From: Bradyrhizobium liaoningense
GTDB taxonomy: Bacteria > Pseudomonadota > Alphaproteobacteria > Rhizobiales > Xanthobacteraceae
DNA: 52,959 bases
Direction: 5' to 3'
Assembly (NCBI RefSeq): GCF_018130955.1
Contig: NZ_JAFCJM010000046.1
Location: forward strand, 1 to 52,959
Shown: positions 1-8,822 of the stretch, one piece after another
Numbering within the stretch: position 1 is the first letter of the stretch
Layout of the letters: each line of letters begins with the position of its first letter
Position numbers and translations under genes: made by a program
Notes under the pieces: model-generated
What the model was told of the DNA's origin: nothing
The model's database searches: none
The model's input: only the letters and a program-made list of their open reading frames with translations

Positions 1-45
1 CCCCTGGATGGCCCGGTCGCTGATGCCGCGCGGTTGGAAATTCAT
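1..45 (-). CDS. 5' end of a leftward gene, possibly isocitrate lyase (partial)
   Basis: Only the first 15 codons are inside the window (MNFQPRGISDRAIQG). The ATG at 45 is preceded on the minus strand by a GAAGGGA ribosome binding site at good spacing. The frame stays open upstream to an ATG at 96, but that start has no comparable binding site. The gene is divergent from a COG3800-type fatty-acyl regulator, and such regulators often sit beside glyoxylate-shunt genes, so aceA is my best guess from context. Fifteen residues are not enough to identify the family. The existence of a gene start is fairly likely; the product is weak inference. Confidence 0.45.
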   Translation of the reverse strand, partial: MNFQPRGISDRAIQG

Positions 46-184
46 GTCCGTGATCCCTTCGATGACGACAAACTGGCTGGTCGCCAATCTCGACATTTGT
101 GACAGTGCATTGCGAAGTACGTGTCGAGAGCTAAACGCGAAAAACATAAACTCGTACAGATGGCTTGTAATCGAATGGTGATGT

Positions 185-215
185 CATGTAACATAAGAAC
201 ATGTAACAAATGTTA
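185..215. promoter_or_regulatory. Candidate operator in the divergent intergenic region
   Basis: This AT-rich stretch lies between the leftward gene start (45) and the regulator start (279). It holds a 9-base direct repeat CATGTAACA at 185-193 and 200-208, and an inverted repeat TAACA-AA-TGTTA at 204-215. The octamer ACAAATGT inside it (206-213) occurs again on the opposite strand at 93-100. Repeats of this sort between a regulator and a divergent gene suggest autoregulation and target control by the adjacent HTH protein. No binding consensus for this regulator is known to me. Confidence 0.4.
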
Positions 216-278
216 TTTTGTAAAAAATGTAGATAATTGGGTCAGAAGACCTGTCCTTAACGTCACTGGGAAACCGCC

Positions 279-1724
279 ATGCCTGCCGTATCCGGGAAAA
301 AGCTGTTCGTGGGGCCGCGCTTCCGACGCATCCGCCAGCAACTGGGGCTGTCGCAGACCCAGATCGCCGAGGGGCTTGGTATCTCGCCGAGCTACATCAA
401 CCTGATCGAGCGCAACCAGCGCCCCGTAACCGCACAGATCCTGCTGCGGCTCGCCGAGGCCTATGATCTCGATCTGCGAGATCTTGCGACCGCCGACGAA
501 GACCGCTTCTTCGCGGAACTGAACGAGATTTTCTCCGATCCGCTGTTCCGCCAGATCGACGTTCCCAAGCAGGAGCTGCGGGACCTCGCCGAGCTCTGTC
601 CCGGCGTGACCCACGCGATGCAGCGCCTCTATGCGGCCTATGCCGAGGCACGCCAGGGCGAGACGCTGGCGGCGGCGCAGATGGCCGACCGCGACGTCGG
701 GACGCGCTACGAGGCCAATCCGGTCGAGCGGGTGCGCGAGCTGATCGAGGCCAACCGCAACTATTTTCCGGAGCTCGAGCAGGCCGCGGAGGCCTTGCGC
801 GACGAGTTGAACGTGCCAGCCGAAGGCCTCTACGCGGCGCTCGCCACGCGCCTGCGCGAGAAGCACTCGATCACGACCCGCATCATGCCGGTGGACGTGA
901 TGCGCGAGACCTTGCGTCGCTTCGACCGCCATCGCCGCCAGCTCCTGATCTCCGAACTGGTCGACACGCCCGGCCGCGCCTTCCAGCTCGCGTTCCAGAT
1001 CGGGCTCGGCGAATGCGCTGCTCATCTGGAGACTATCATCAGCCGCGCCGGGCCGCTCGACGACGCGCCGCGGCGGCTGTTCCGCATCACGCTCGGAAAC
1101 TATTTTGCGGCCGCCGTGATGATGCCCTACCCGACCTTCCTGAGCGCTGCCGAAACGCTGAACTACGACATCCACGTGCTGGCGCAGCGCTTCGGCGCTG
1201 GGTTCGAGCAGGTCTGCCACCGCCTGACCACGTTGCAGCGGCCGAACGCGCGCGGCATCCCGTTCTTCCTCTTGCGCGTCGACAATGCGGGCAACGTCTC
1301 AAAACGCTTCTCCTCCGGCACCTTTCCGTTCTCGAAGTTTGGCGGCACCTGCCCCTTGTGGAACGTGCACTCGACCTTCGACACGCCGGACCGGCTGCTC
1401 AAGCAGGTGATCGAGCTGCCCGATGGCACGCGCTATTTCTCGATCGCGCAGATGGTGCGCCGGCCAATTGCGCCCCACCCTCTTCCCCAGCCGCGCTTTG
1501 CGATCGGCCTCGGCTGCGAGATCCGGCACGCCTCGCGCCTGGTCTATGCCGCGGGGATGGATCTGGAGAAGGCGGAAGGCACGCCGATCGGCGTCAACTG
1601 CCGGCTCTGCGAGCGCGAGAACTGCGCCCAGCGTGCCGAGCCGCCGATCACGCGCACGCTAATTCTGGACGAGACGACGCGGCGCGTGAGCTCGTTCGCG
1701 TTCACGAATGCGCGGGAGTTGTGA
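279..1724 (+). CDS. XRE-family short-chain fatty acyl-CoA regulator (RamB/COG3800-like)
   Basis: This 481-residue protein has an N-terminal XRE helix-turn-helix (about residues 14-68, core LSQTQIAEGLGISPSYINLI). It continues with a long IrrE/ImmA-like region and a C-terminal cysteine cluster around residues 438-450 (CRLCERENC) that could bind metal. The IrrE-like region shows no HExxH, so it is probably a sensor rather than a protease. Relatives such as mycobacterial RamB control acetate and glyoxylate genes and respond to acyl-CoA. The ATG at 279 follows the AT-rich operator region. The gene is convergent with the next one, with stops 19 bases apart. The family assignment is strong; the ligand and targets are inferred. 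Confidence 0.85.
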   Translation: MPAVSGKKLFVGPRFRRIRQQLGLSQTQIAEGLGISPSYINLIERNQRPVTAQILLRLAEAYDLDLRDLATADEDRFFAELNEIFSDPLFRQIDVPKQELRDLAELCPGVTHAMQRLYAAYAEARQGETLAAAQMADRDVGTRYEANPVERVRELIEANRNYFPELEQAAEALRDELNVPAEGLYAALATRLREKHSITTRIMPVDVMRETLRRFDRHRRQLLISELVDTPGRAFQLAFQIGLGECAAHLETIISRAGPLDDAPRRLFRITLGNYFAAAVMMPYPTFLSAAETLNYDIHVLAQRFGAGFEQVCHRLTTLQRPNARGIPFFLLRVDNAGNVSKRFSSGTFPFSKFGGTCPLWNVHSTFDTPDRLLKQVIELPDGTRYFSIAQMVRRPIAPHPLPQPRFAIGLGCEIRHASRLVYAAGMDLEKAEGTPIGVNCRLCERENCAQRAEPPITRTLILDETTRRVSSFAFTNAREL

Positions 1725-1743
1725 GGCGATTGCGGTCGCGCAA

Positions 1744-2037
1744 TCACACCAGCGTATGCACGATCACCGGGCCCGCCACCGCGCGCGCGTCTCCCGCCAA
1801 GAGCGGGCCAAGATCCTTCTCGATCCAGGCGATCGCGCGCTTGTTGGCCTCCTCCGCCTGCTCGAACTTGTCGAAGATGGAGATCGCGGTCACCGTGTCG
1901 TCGCCGGCATAGACCACGTAATAGGCACGAAAGCCCTCGACGTCGCTGATGATGGGAACCGCACCTTCCTTGATGCGGCGCGCCAGCTCTTCGGCCGTTC
2001 CGCTTTTTGCCTTGGCCTGACGGATGGCGGCATACAT
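1744..2037 (-). CDS. Antibiotic biosynthesis monooxygenase-like (ABM) small protein
   Basis: This 97-residue protein starts MYAAIRQAKAK. I chose the ATG at 2037 because an AGGAGGG site sits just upstream; an upstream in-frame ATG at 2067 lacks this. The sequence fits the dimeric alpha/beta ABM fold: a first strand, a helix with repeated Glu/Ala, the strand GFRAYYVVYA, and the later segment TAISIFDKFEQAEEAN. Members include heme-degrading and quinone monooxygenases but also many small proteins of unknown role. No catalytic residue can be assigned with confidence, so a specific reaction is not claimed. Confidence 0.7.
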   Translation of the reverse strand: MYAAIRQAKAKSGTAEELARRIKEGAVPIISDVEGFRAYYVVYAGDDTVTAISIFDKFEQAEEANKRAIAWIEKDLGPLLAGDARAVAGPVIVHTLV

Positions 2038-2245
2038 GAGACCCTCCTTCCGGTACTTGATGGGCATTGCGCCCTCCGCGCGATCCTACGCCCAAGCGCC
2101 CAATCGATCCACGGTTGAAAGCGTTGGATAGCCGCGACTTCGGCCTTCTACGGGCCCGTTCGTTGCGTTCACGCGATTGCCAACCCCGACCCGTATCTGC
2201 ATATTCGCCCGCCTTGATGTGACTGTTTTCGAAGAGGAAGATGAC

Positions 2246-2602
2246 ATGGCGGACGCCGACCTGGATGTCGTGATCCGGCAATTGGCCAGACAACTGCATA
2301 CCGGGCTGATGGCCCGCGCCAAGGAGCGACGGGACAAGTTCGCGGCCCTTGCGGCCAAGGCCAAGGGCAAGGACGTGCGGGATCGCTACAAGGAGATGGC
2401 CAAGACCACGATGGAGCAGGCCACCGCCGCCGCAAGGCGGTTGCAGATGTCCGCCGACAACGTCGCCGACAGCTACGCGCGATCGATGCGGCTTGCGGCT
2501 GCCGAGGCTGCCGCCGCTACGCAGAAGCCGGAGAAAAAGCAGTCGGTGAAGGAGAAGCCGGCCAAGGCCGCGAAGGCGAAGAAGAAGAAGAAGGCGAAGT
2601 AG
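2246..2602 (+). CDS. Small hypothetical protein with lysine/alanine-rich C-terminus
   Basis: The chosen start at 2246 follows GAGGAAG; the frame is open further upstream, but the earlier starts lie in poorer coding sequence. The product is 118 residues. Residues 1-80 look all-helical and amphipathic with many Arg, Lys and Ala. The tail from about residue 93 is a low-complexity Lys/Ala/Pro run ending KAAKAKKKKKAK, resembling the tails of bacterial histone H1-like and other nucleic-acid-binding proteins. I do not recognise a named family. DNA or RNA binding is only suggested by composition. Its stop is 10 bases from the stop of the convergent TPR gene. Confidence 0.65.
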   Translation: MADADLDVVIRQLARQLHTGLMARAKERRDKFAALAAKAKGKDVRDRYKEMAKTTMEQATAAARRLQMSADNVADSYARSMRLAAAEAAAATQKPEKKQSVKEKPAKAAKAKKKKKAK

Positions 2603-2612
2603 GCATTCACCG

Positions 2613-3251
2613 CTATGGCGCGGCGACGTGGGTCGGCTCTGCGTTTTCGAGGTCGGCCAGCCTGGTCCGCGCCGTGTTGTGGGCCCAGCCATCCTTCCCG
2701 TCCGGGAGCGCCAGCGCGGCCTCGAAATCGGCCCGCGCGTCGGTGCTGCGTCCCTGCATCGCAAGCGCGAGACCGCGGTTGACGCGCAGTTCGGCATCCG
2801 ACGGCGCGAGCCGAATGGCGGTGTTGTAGCTCAGGATCGCGCGGTCGAGGTCGCCCTTGGCGGCGAGCACGAGGCCGCGGTTGGCGTAAGGCGCGGCGAG
2901 CTTCGGATCGAGCGCGATCGCCTGGTCGAAATCGGCGATCGCGGCATCGAGCTCGCCGTTGCGCTGGCGCGCGAGCCCGCGGTCGCGGAAAAGTGCCGCG
3001 CGGTTGGGATTGAGGCGGATGGCCTGGTCGTAATCGGCGATCGCCACCTTGGCATCGCCGTGCCGCATCGCGATCCGGCCGCGCCCCTCATAGGCAAAGG
3101 CGATCAGCGGACCGCGCAGGGGGCTGAAGCCGATGACGGCCGAGCAGACGTCGGGATCGTCGGCGTCACCGCAATTGACAACGGTGTGCAACGACAGACC
3201 GACGAGAATGCCGAGAATGATCAACAATGGCGCGGCTAGTCTGGTCATCAT
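2613..3251 (-). CDS. Membrane-anchored tetratricopeptide (TPR) repeat protein
   Basis: The start is placed at tandem ATGs (3251/3248), which open directly into a hydrophobic N-terminal segment (LLIILGILVGLSLHTVVN). An upstream TTG at 3293 is also in frame. After the signal or anchor come about four consecutive TPR units recognisable by the pattern G...A..DYDQAI.L.P, for example AIADYDQAIRLNPN and AIADFDQAIALDPK. Two cysteines just after the anchor (VNCGDADDPDVC) may form a disulfide in the periplasm. TPR proteins act as protein-protein scaffolds, and no partner is evident here. The ribosome binding site is poor, so the exact start is uncertain. Confidence 0.75.
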   Translation of the reverse strand: MMTRLAAPLLIILGILVGLSLHTVVNCGDADDPDVCSAVIGFSPLRGPLIAFAYEGRGRIAMRHGDAKVAIADYDQAIRLNPNRAALFRDRGLARQRNGELDAAIADFDQAIALDPKLAAPYANRGLVLAAKGDLDRAILSYNTAIRLAPSDAELRVNRGLALAMQGRSTDARADFEAALALPDGKDGWAHNTARTRLADLENAEPTHVAAP

Positions 3252-3412
3252 CGACCGTCGCCGGCAGCGGGCCGGCCACGCATCCCCTTTCAAAACGAAC
3301 TGGAAGCGGTGTTAGCACCGCCGAGCACGACCTTGTGTGCGCCAGCTCACAAAGGCGGCCGCATCTGCGAAAGGAACCAGGCCCTCCCAAAGATCCTCAA
3401 CGTTGCCTTGGA

Positions 3413-4348
3413 TCAGCCCCACGGCCCGCGCGAGGACGAGCGGCCCCAGGGGCTTCCGCTCGGGTAATTCTCGTTGGCGCCGACCGACGGCCCGGCGCGC
3501 GTGCCGAGCTCGGCTGCAAGCTGCTGGAGCGCGGCGATGCGGTTCTGGGTCGAGGGATGCGTGGCGAACAGGTTGTCCACGCCGTGCCCCGACAGCGGAT
3601 TGATGATGAACATGTGCGCGGTCGCCGGATTGCGCTCGGCGTCGTAGTTCGGCACCTGATGGGCGGCGTTCTCGATCTTCACCAGCGCCGAGGCGAGCCA
3701 CACCGGCTGACCCGCGATGCGCGCACCGAGATTGTCGGCGGCATATTCGCGGGTGCGGCTGATCGCCATCTGCACCAGCATCGCGCCGATCGGCGCAAGG
3801 ATCATCATCAGGATCGAACCGACGATGCCGGGGCCAGAGTTGCTGTCGCGGTGACCGCTAAAGAACATGCCGAACTGCGCCAGCATCGAGATCGCACCGG
3901 CGATGGTGGCGGTGATCGTCATCAACAGCGTGTCGTGATTCTTGATGTGCGCGAGCTCGTGCGCGATGACGCCGGCAAGCTCCTCGCGACTGAGCTGTTG
4001 CATCAACCCGACGGTGACGGCGACCGCTGCATTTTCGGGGTTGCGGCCGGTGGCGAATGCGTTGGGCTGCGCCTCGTCCATCAGGAACACGCGCGGCATC
4101 GGCAGCGCGGCGCGGGCTGCGAGCTCGGAAACGAGGCCATAGAGCTCCGGCGCGCTGGCACGGTCGACCTCATGGGCGCCGTACATCGACAGCACCATGC
4201 GGTCGGAGTTCCAGTAGGTGAAGAGGTTGGTCGCCGCCGCAACCAGCAGCGCGATCATGGCACCGCCGGCGCCGCCGATGAGATAGCCGACGCCCATGAA
4301 CAGCGCCGTGAGGCCTGCGAGAAGAAGAGCTGTGCGAAAATAGTTCAT
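3413..4348 (-). CDS. htpX: HtpX membrane-bound zinc metalloprotease (M48)
   Basis: This 311-residue protein begins with two hydrophobic segments (about residues 5-40) and carries the M48 zinc motif HELAH (in IAHELAHIKNHD). Two further membrane segments follow around residues 150-200. HtpX degrades misfolded inner-membrane proteins and is part of the envelope stress response. Length and N-terminus match alphaproteobacterial HtpX. The tail ends in a Gly/Ser/Trp-rich run finishing GPWG, typical of rhizobial homologues. It is divergent from the glycan synthase operon; the 263 bases between them hold both promoters, though no clear consensus is visible. Confidence 0.93.
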   Translation of the reverse strand: MNYFRTALLLAGLTALFMGVGYLIGGAGGAMIALLVAAATNLFTYWNSDRMVLSMYGAHEVDRASAPELYGLVSELAARAALPMPRVFLMDEAQPNAFATGRNPENAAVAVTVGLMQQLSREELAGVIAHELAHIKNHDTLLMTITATIAGAISMLAQFGMFFSGHRDSNSGPGIVGSILMMILAPIGAMLVQMAISRTREYAADNLGARIAGQPVWLASALVKIENAAHQVPNYDAERNPATAHMFIINPLSGHGVDNLFATHPSTQNRIAALQQLAAELGTRAGPSVGANENYPSGSPWGRSSSRGPWG

Positions 4349-4611
4349 GGCGACGTTCCGTTGCGAGGGGAGAGCGTTCTGCCCCGCGTCTCAGGTAATG
4401 ATCCGGTTCCGGACGCTTCAAGAGGGGCGGCTGCGTCTTGGCGACGCGGCAAACAGCGCCGCTAAACCTTACCGCGCATTTGCGCAAAAACCCACGCCAT
4501 CGTTTAGCGGATTGGAAAGTGCGGCGTCGGCTATATCCGATGGCGCGGGCACGACGGGCTGGGTCTGCGCATTAGTCGGTTCCATTGTTACCATTGAGCA
4601 AGGTGCTTGCC

Positions 4612-5961
4612 ATGATGGAACGGTCCCGAGCGGCGTCCGTTGGCGATCCATCGCCCTCCTCACCTCGGACGGATCATGCCGCCGACGCGAAGGGCCTGCA
4701 GCATGCGTTGCAGGAACGGCTCTTTGCCGACGAAGAACACCTGCAGGAGCCTGTCGCCCACTCAGAGCCCCCCGACGAGGAACGACGCTGGCCGTGGCTG
4801 CGGCGAGGCCTCAAGATCGCCGTGGGACTTGCCGTGGTGGCCGTGTTCGGCTGGCTGCCGCTGCGCGCGATGTGGGAGAGCTCCAGCGTCGAAGCGGTGC
4901 TGAACTCCCGTCTCGTCACGCTGCGCACGCCGATCGGCGGACGCGTTGCCGCCACCGCCTACACGATCAAGGACCGTGCCCAGCTCGACGCCGGCACGGT
5001 GGTGCTCCGCGTCGTCAATTCGCGCGGCGACCGGACCCGGCTCGACGACCTCAGGCGGCAAAAGTCGCGGCTGGAGAACGAGCGGCCGAGCATCGCCGCC
5101 AAGCTCGAGACCGCGCGCGCCGCGCAGCAGGACCTGGCGCGGCAGGCGGCGCAGTTCAAGGACGGACGCGTGCTGCAGCTCGAAGCGCGCATCGCCGAGA
5201 TCCAGACCTCGATCGAGGCGGCGGCCGCACGGCGCGAGGAAGCGAGCGCGGCCGTGGAGCGCGCCTCCTCGCTCGCCAAGACCGGCAACGTGTCCACGGT
5301 CGAGCTGGCGCGGCTGACGCGCGAGCTTTCAGTGGCGCAGCAGACCGAGCTTGGTGCGCGCAAGCGGCTGGATGCGGCCAAGGTCGAGCTGACCGCGGCG
5401 AAGAGCGGCTCGTTCCTCGGCGACAGCTATAACGACCGGCCGAGCTCGGTGCAGCGCGAGGAGGAGATGCGCCAGCGTGCCAAGGACCTCGAGGCCGATC
5501 TGGCGCGCGTCGACACCGAGATCGCCTGGCTCGCCAACGAAATCATCATCGAGGAAATCCGCTTCACCGATCTGTCCGAGGCCGACATCAAGACGCCGGT
5601 GACGGGACGGATCTGGGAGATGATGACCTCGCCGGGCGAGGACGTGCAGTCCGGCCAGCCGCTGCTCAAGGTGCTGGATTGCAGCGGTGCCGTCATCACC
5701 GCCAACGTCACCGAGAGCGTCTACAACCGGCTGCAGCTCGGCGACCGTGCGACCTTCGAACCGAATGATGGCGGCAATCCGATCTCCGGTACCGTGGTCA
5801 ACCTGACCGGCGCGGCCGGCGCGCCCGCCAATCTCGCCATCAATCCCGATACGCTGAGCAAGGAGCCGTATCGCGTCACGGTGGCGCCAAGCGATGCCAC
5901 GCACTGCATGGTCGGACGGACCGGCCGCGTCGTGTTTGACAGGCACGAGACCGCGCCATGA
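4612..5961 (+). CDS. HlyD-type membrane-fusion subunit of a polysaccharide synthase (BgsB/Alg44-like)
   Basis: The product is 449 residues from the ATG at 4612 (an in-frame ATG at 4585 is possible). It has a short cytoplasmic N-terminus, one transmembrane helix at about residues 60-85, then a biotinyl-lipoyl-like half (TPIGGRVAATAYTIKDRAQL). A long coiled coil with many Glu, Arg and Ala follows at about 140-330, then the second half-motif (IKTPVTGRIWEMMTSPGEDV). It overlaps the GT2 synthase by four bases (ATGA), so the two are translationally coupled. The pairing resembles rhizobial BgsB-BgsA, which make a c-di-GMP-activated mixed-linkage beta-glucan. A periplasmic adaptor role is inferred from that analogy. 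Confidence 0.8.
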   Translation: MMERSRAASVGDPSPSSPRTDHAADAKGLQHALQERLFADEEHLQEPVAHSEPPDEERRWPWLRRGLKIAVGLAVVAVFGWLPLRAMWESSSVEAVLNSRLVTLRTPIGGRVAATAYTIKDRAQLDAGTVVLRVVNSRGDRTRLDDLRRQKSRLENERPSIAAKLETARAAQQDLARQAAQFKDGRVLQLEARIAEIQTSIEAAAARREEASAAVERASSLAKTGNVSTVELARLTRELSVAQQTELGARKRLDAAKVELTAAKSGSFLGDSYNDRPSSVQREEEMRQRAKDLEADLARVDTEIAWLANEIIIEEIRFTDLSEADIKTPVTGRIWEMMTSPGEDVQSGQPLLKVLDCSGAVITANVTESVYNRLQLGDRATFEPNDGGNPISGTVVNLTGAAGAPANLAINPDTLSKEPYRVTVAPSDATHCMVGRTGRVVFDRHETAP

Positions 5962-7898
5962 TGGCGGCGCTGGCGCCCGGCTTTCTGGCGCTCGGCCTTT
6001 TCCTGGCGGCGGTCCCGCTGCTCAGCCGCAAGAGCACGCCCGCGCGCTCGCTGCTGACCGGGGTGTCGTTCGCACTGCTGCTTCGCTATGTCTATTGGCG
6101 CGTGACGAAGACCCTCCCTCCGGCCGGGCTGACGGTGGATTTCGTCGTCGGCTATGCCTTCATGCTTGCGGAAGCGGCCTCAATGGCCGCCGTCGCGCTG
6201 TCGCTTCTGTTCATCAGCCGCACGATCGATCGCTCCGCCGCGGCCAGGATCGACGGTCGCGCCACCGATCCCGCCGCGCCCCTGATCGACGTCTTCATCT
6301 GCACCTACAATGAAGACCGTTCGATCCTGGAGCGCACCATCATCGGCGCCACCGGAATGGCCTACGGCAACTATCGCGTCTGGGTGCTCGATGACGGCCG
6401 CCGGCTGTGGCTGCGACGTCTCGCGGGTGAGCTCGGCTGCCACTATCTCACGCGCTCCGACAATCGCCACGCCAAGGCGGGCAACATCAACCACGCCCTT
6501 CGGCATGTGAGCCAATTGCCAAACCGGCCCGCCTTCATCTCGATCCTGGATGCCGACTTCGTGCCGCGGCCCGACTTCCTCGCCCGCACCGTCAGCCTGA
6601 TGGACGATCCGTCCGTCGGCGTGGTGCAGACGCCGCAGCACTTCATCAATCCCGATCCGATCCAGACCAACCTCGCCGCGTCAGACGTCTGGCCCGACGA
6701 GCAGCGCTTCTTCTTCGACATCCTGATGCCGGCAAAGGATGCCTGGGGCGTCGCCTTCTGCTGCGGCACGTCCTCACTGATCCGGTATGACGGCTTGATG
6801 CAGATCGGCGGCTTTCCGACGGACTCGGTGACGGAGGACTATCTCCTCACCTTGCGGCTGAAGGAGCGTGGGCTAAACACCATCTATCTCAACGAGCGGT
6901 TGACCATCGGCCTCGCCCCCGAAGGATTGAAGGAATACATCACCCAGCGTGGCCGCTGGTGTCTCGGCTTCATGCAGATCGCGCGCGGCCGCAGCGGACC
7001 ATTGTCGCGGACGTCGACTCTTCCATTCATCGACCGGCTGTCGCTGATCGATGCCTTCATGAGCTGGGCCGCGGTGTACCCGGCCAGAATGCTGGGGCTC
7101 GTCGTGCCCTGGCTGTTCCTGCTGTTCGGCGTCAAGGCCGTGCAGGCAAATCTCGGCGAGGTTCTTGCCTACTTCCTGCCGTTCTACGTCTGGCATGGAC
7201 TGACGATGGCCTGGCTGTCGCGCGGCCGTTCGCTCGCCATGATGACTGATGTCTCGCAGCTCATCGCGGCGCCCGCGGTCCTGAAGGCGGTGACGACGGG
7301 CCTGTTGAAGCCGAAGGGCCACAAGTTCAAGGTCACCGCCAAGGGCGGCAAGCGTGACCGCAAATTCCTGGAATGGCCGCTGCTGCGGCTCTATGGCGGC
7401 GCGCTGCTCATCACGTTGGTCGCGATCGCCTACGCCTTCATCCTGCATCTGCGCGGCGAGAATATCGCCTATGGCGGGCTGGCGCTGGCGTGGAGCTTCT
7501 ACAACGCCTTCATCCTCACCGTTGTCTGCTTCGTCTGCATCGAGCAGCCGCGCAAGCGCAAGGCGGAACGCTTCGTCCGCAACGAGCCGATCCTGCTGCG
7601 CCAGGACGGCAGGTCGCATCTCGCACGGCTCGCCGATCTTTCCATCACGGGCGCCCGGCTGATCGATCCGGATCCCCCCGCGATCGGAAGCGCGGTTGAA
7701 TGCAAGATCTACGGCCGGTCGATCGCAGCCGTGGCGGTGCGCCACACGACGGACGGATTTGCGGTGCGGTTCGAGGAAAGCATGGACACGCGTGTGCACG
7801 CGATCAGGGCGTTCTATGCCGGCGAATATGTGCGCGCCTTTCGCGGCGTCCGGGCCTTCCCGGTCGGCAAGGCGCTGCTGCTGCGGCTGTTCGGCTAG
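5958..7898 (+). CDS. GT2 cellulose-synthase-like glycosyltransferase with C-terminal PilZ domain
   Basis: This 646-residue inner-membrane synthase begins with N-terminal membrane helices. The GT2 core follows with VLDDG (near residue 145), DADF (about 198-201), TED (about 295) and QRGRW (330-334), the D, DxD, TED and QxxRW signature of processive beta-glycan synthases. More membrane helices follow. A C-terminal PilZ module carries an Arg-rich stretch (RKRKAERFVR, from about 532) and DLSITG (from about 560), matching the RxxxR and D/NxSxxG c-di-GMP-binding motifs. Synthesis and export of a beta-glucan activated by c-di-GMP is therefore expected. The polymer cannot be named: no bcsB, bcsZ or curdlan accessory gene is adjacent. 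Confidence 0.88.
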   Translation: MMAALAPGFLALGLFLAAVPLLSRKSTPARSLLTGVSFALLLRYVYWRVTKTLPPAGLTVDFVVGYAFMLAEAASMAAVALSLLFISRTIDRSAAARIDGRATDPAAPLIDVFICTYNEDRSILERTIIGATGMAYGNYRVWVLDDGRRLWLRRLAGELGCHYLTRSDNRHAKAGNINHALRHVSQLPNRPAFISILDADFVPRPDFLARTVSLMDDPSVGVVQTPQHFINPDPIQTNLAASDVWPDEQRFFFDILMPAKDAWGVAFCCGTSSLIRYDGLMQIGGFPTDSVTEDYLLTLRLKERGLNTIYLNERLTIGLAPEGLKEYITQRGRWCLGFMQIARGRSGPLSRTSTLPFIDRLSLIDAFMSWAAVYPARMLGLVVPWLFLLFGVKAVQANLGEVLAYFLPFYVWHGLTMAWLSRGRSLAMMTDVSQLIAAPAVLKAVTTGLLKPKGHKFKVTAKGGKRDRKFLEWPLLRLYGGALLITLVAIAYAFILHLRGENIAYGGLALAWSFYNAFILTVVCFVCIEQPRKRKAERFVRNEPILLRQDGRSHLARLADLSITGARLIDPDPPAIGSAVECKIYGRSIAAVAVRHTTDGFAVRFEESMDTRVHAIRAFYAGEYVRAFRGVRAFPVGKALLLRLFG

Positions 7899-7932
7899 AT
7901 CGCGATAGCTGGGCCTTTGGGCAAGCTACTCG

Positions 7933-8631
7933 TCACGACAGATCCTCGGGATCAAGCGCCGCCTCGAAGCGCAGCCACGCGTCCGTTGCGCGCGTCGCCT
8001 CGTTCGGAAAGGCTGCCGCGGCGGCAACCTCCTTTGCCAGGCGGGTATGTTCCAGCCAGACCAGATACAGCATCAAGGGCGGCAGTTGCCGCCGCGCGGC
8101 CAGCATCGCGGCACAGCGCGCTTCGGCGCCGTCGGTCGCCCACCACCGCTGCGCAACCACGACCACCTTACGGAAGTTGCGCAGGATACCGGTGACTTTC
8201 GCGCGGTCGACCTTGGCGATCCCGGCGCAATGGTTGAGCCAGTTCAACCCGGCGATGATGGCGATGGCGACGTCGTCGCCGGCCTGGCCGGTGAAGTCGA
8301 TCACCGTCTGGTCATGTGGCTTCAGCCGCAGGAAGCTTTCGATCATCTCGGCCTGGCGCGTGGGCGCGGTGAGCAGGCTAGCGTCCCGGCCCGGGATCAT
8401 GGTGAGGTAGCGCAGCGCCTCGAGCCGCGTGTCGCGCCAGATCTCGCGCGCGCCGACCTCGACCGTTCCAGGCTCACGCTTGCCGGCGGGATAGACGATC
8501 TCGCCGCGATCGGCCTTTTCGAGATAGTCTGGCGCGACCTTGTCCAGGCCGCGCAGCAGCGCGTCAGGGCCTGCGCGCGGATCCAGCGCATCGTCTGGCG
8601 GCGGAGCTTTGTAACTGCCGAACAAGGCCAT
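7933..8631 (-). CDS. Conserved-looking hypothetical protein
   Basis: The 232-residue product starts at the ATG at 8631, preceded by GGGGTG; an in-frame GTG lies three codons upstream. I do not recognise the family. It is predicted soluble, with no signal peptide or membrane helix. It is rich in helices and Trp (QRWWATDG, YLVWLEHTRLA), with a patterned Ala/Arg middle. Codon use has the high third-position GC of its neighbours, so it is a genuine gene. It is convergent with the GT2 synthase, leaving 34 bases between stops. No function is offered. Confidence 0.7.
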   Translation of the reverse strand: MALFGSYKAPPPDDALDPRAGPDALLRGLDKVAPDYLEKADRGEIVYPAGKREPGTVEVGAREIWRDTRLEALRYLTMIPGRDASLLTAPTRQAEMIESFLRLKPHDQTVIDFTGQAGDDVAIAIIAGLNWLNHCAGIAKVDRAKVTGILRNFRKVVVVAQRWWATDGAEARCAAMLAARRQLPPLMLYLVWLEHTRLAKEVAAAAAFPNEATRATDAWLRFEAALDPEDLS

Positions 8632-8792
8632 CGGGAACACCCCTGCGACCCAACCCCCAAGGCGCAGTCTAGCGCATGATGAGACCGAGTCGCCTGAGGC
8701 CTAATGACCGTGCAACAAAAAACATCGAAAACAACCCCATGCACAGTAGCCGATGACCGCCGGCACGATCGTACGATTTTTCCGAAATTGAC

Positions 8793-8822
8793 TTGACGCG
8801 TCGGGCAAATCTGAGGTATAGT
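8793..8822 (+). promoter_or_regulatory. Sigma70-type promoter-like sequence
   Basis: TTGACG (8793-8798) and TATAGT (8817-8822) are separated by 18 bases, a good match to a housekeeping promoter. It points rightward, into the 3' end of the leftward universal stress gene, where no rightward gene is evident. It could drive an antisense or small RNA, or be a remnant of a repeat. The rest of 8632-8897 holds no gene I can support. Confidence 0.35.

Noticed and set aside
3312..3412. A frameshifted extension of htpX or a small downstream gene
   Set aside because: HtpX already has its typical GPWG end. The adjacent open frame lacks a start, ribosome site and known motif.
5958..7898. Cellulose synthase BcsA
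   Set aside because: The catalytic motifs fit the wider GT2 family, but no bcsB, bcsC or bcsZ is adjacent and the partner is an HlyD-type adaptor, so cellulose is not claimed.
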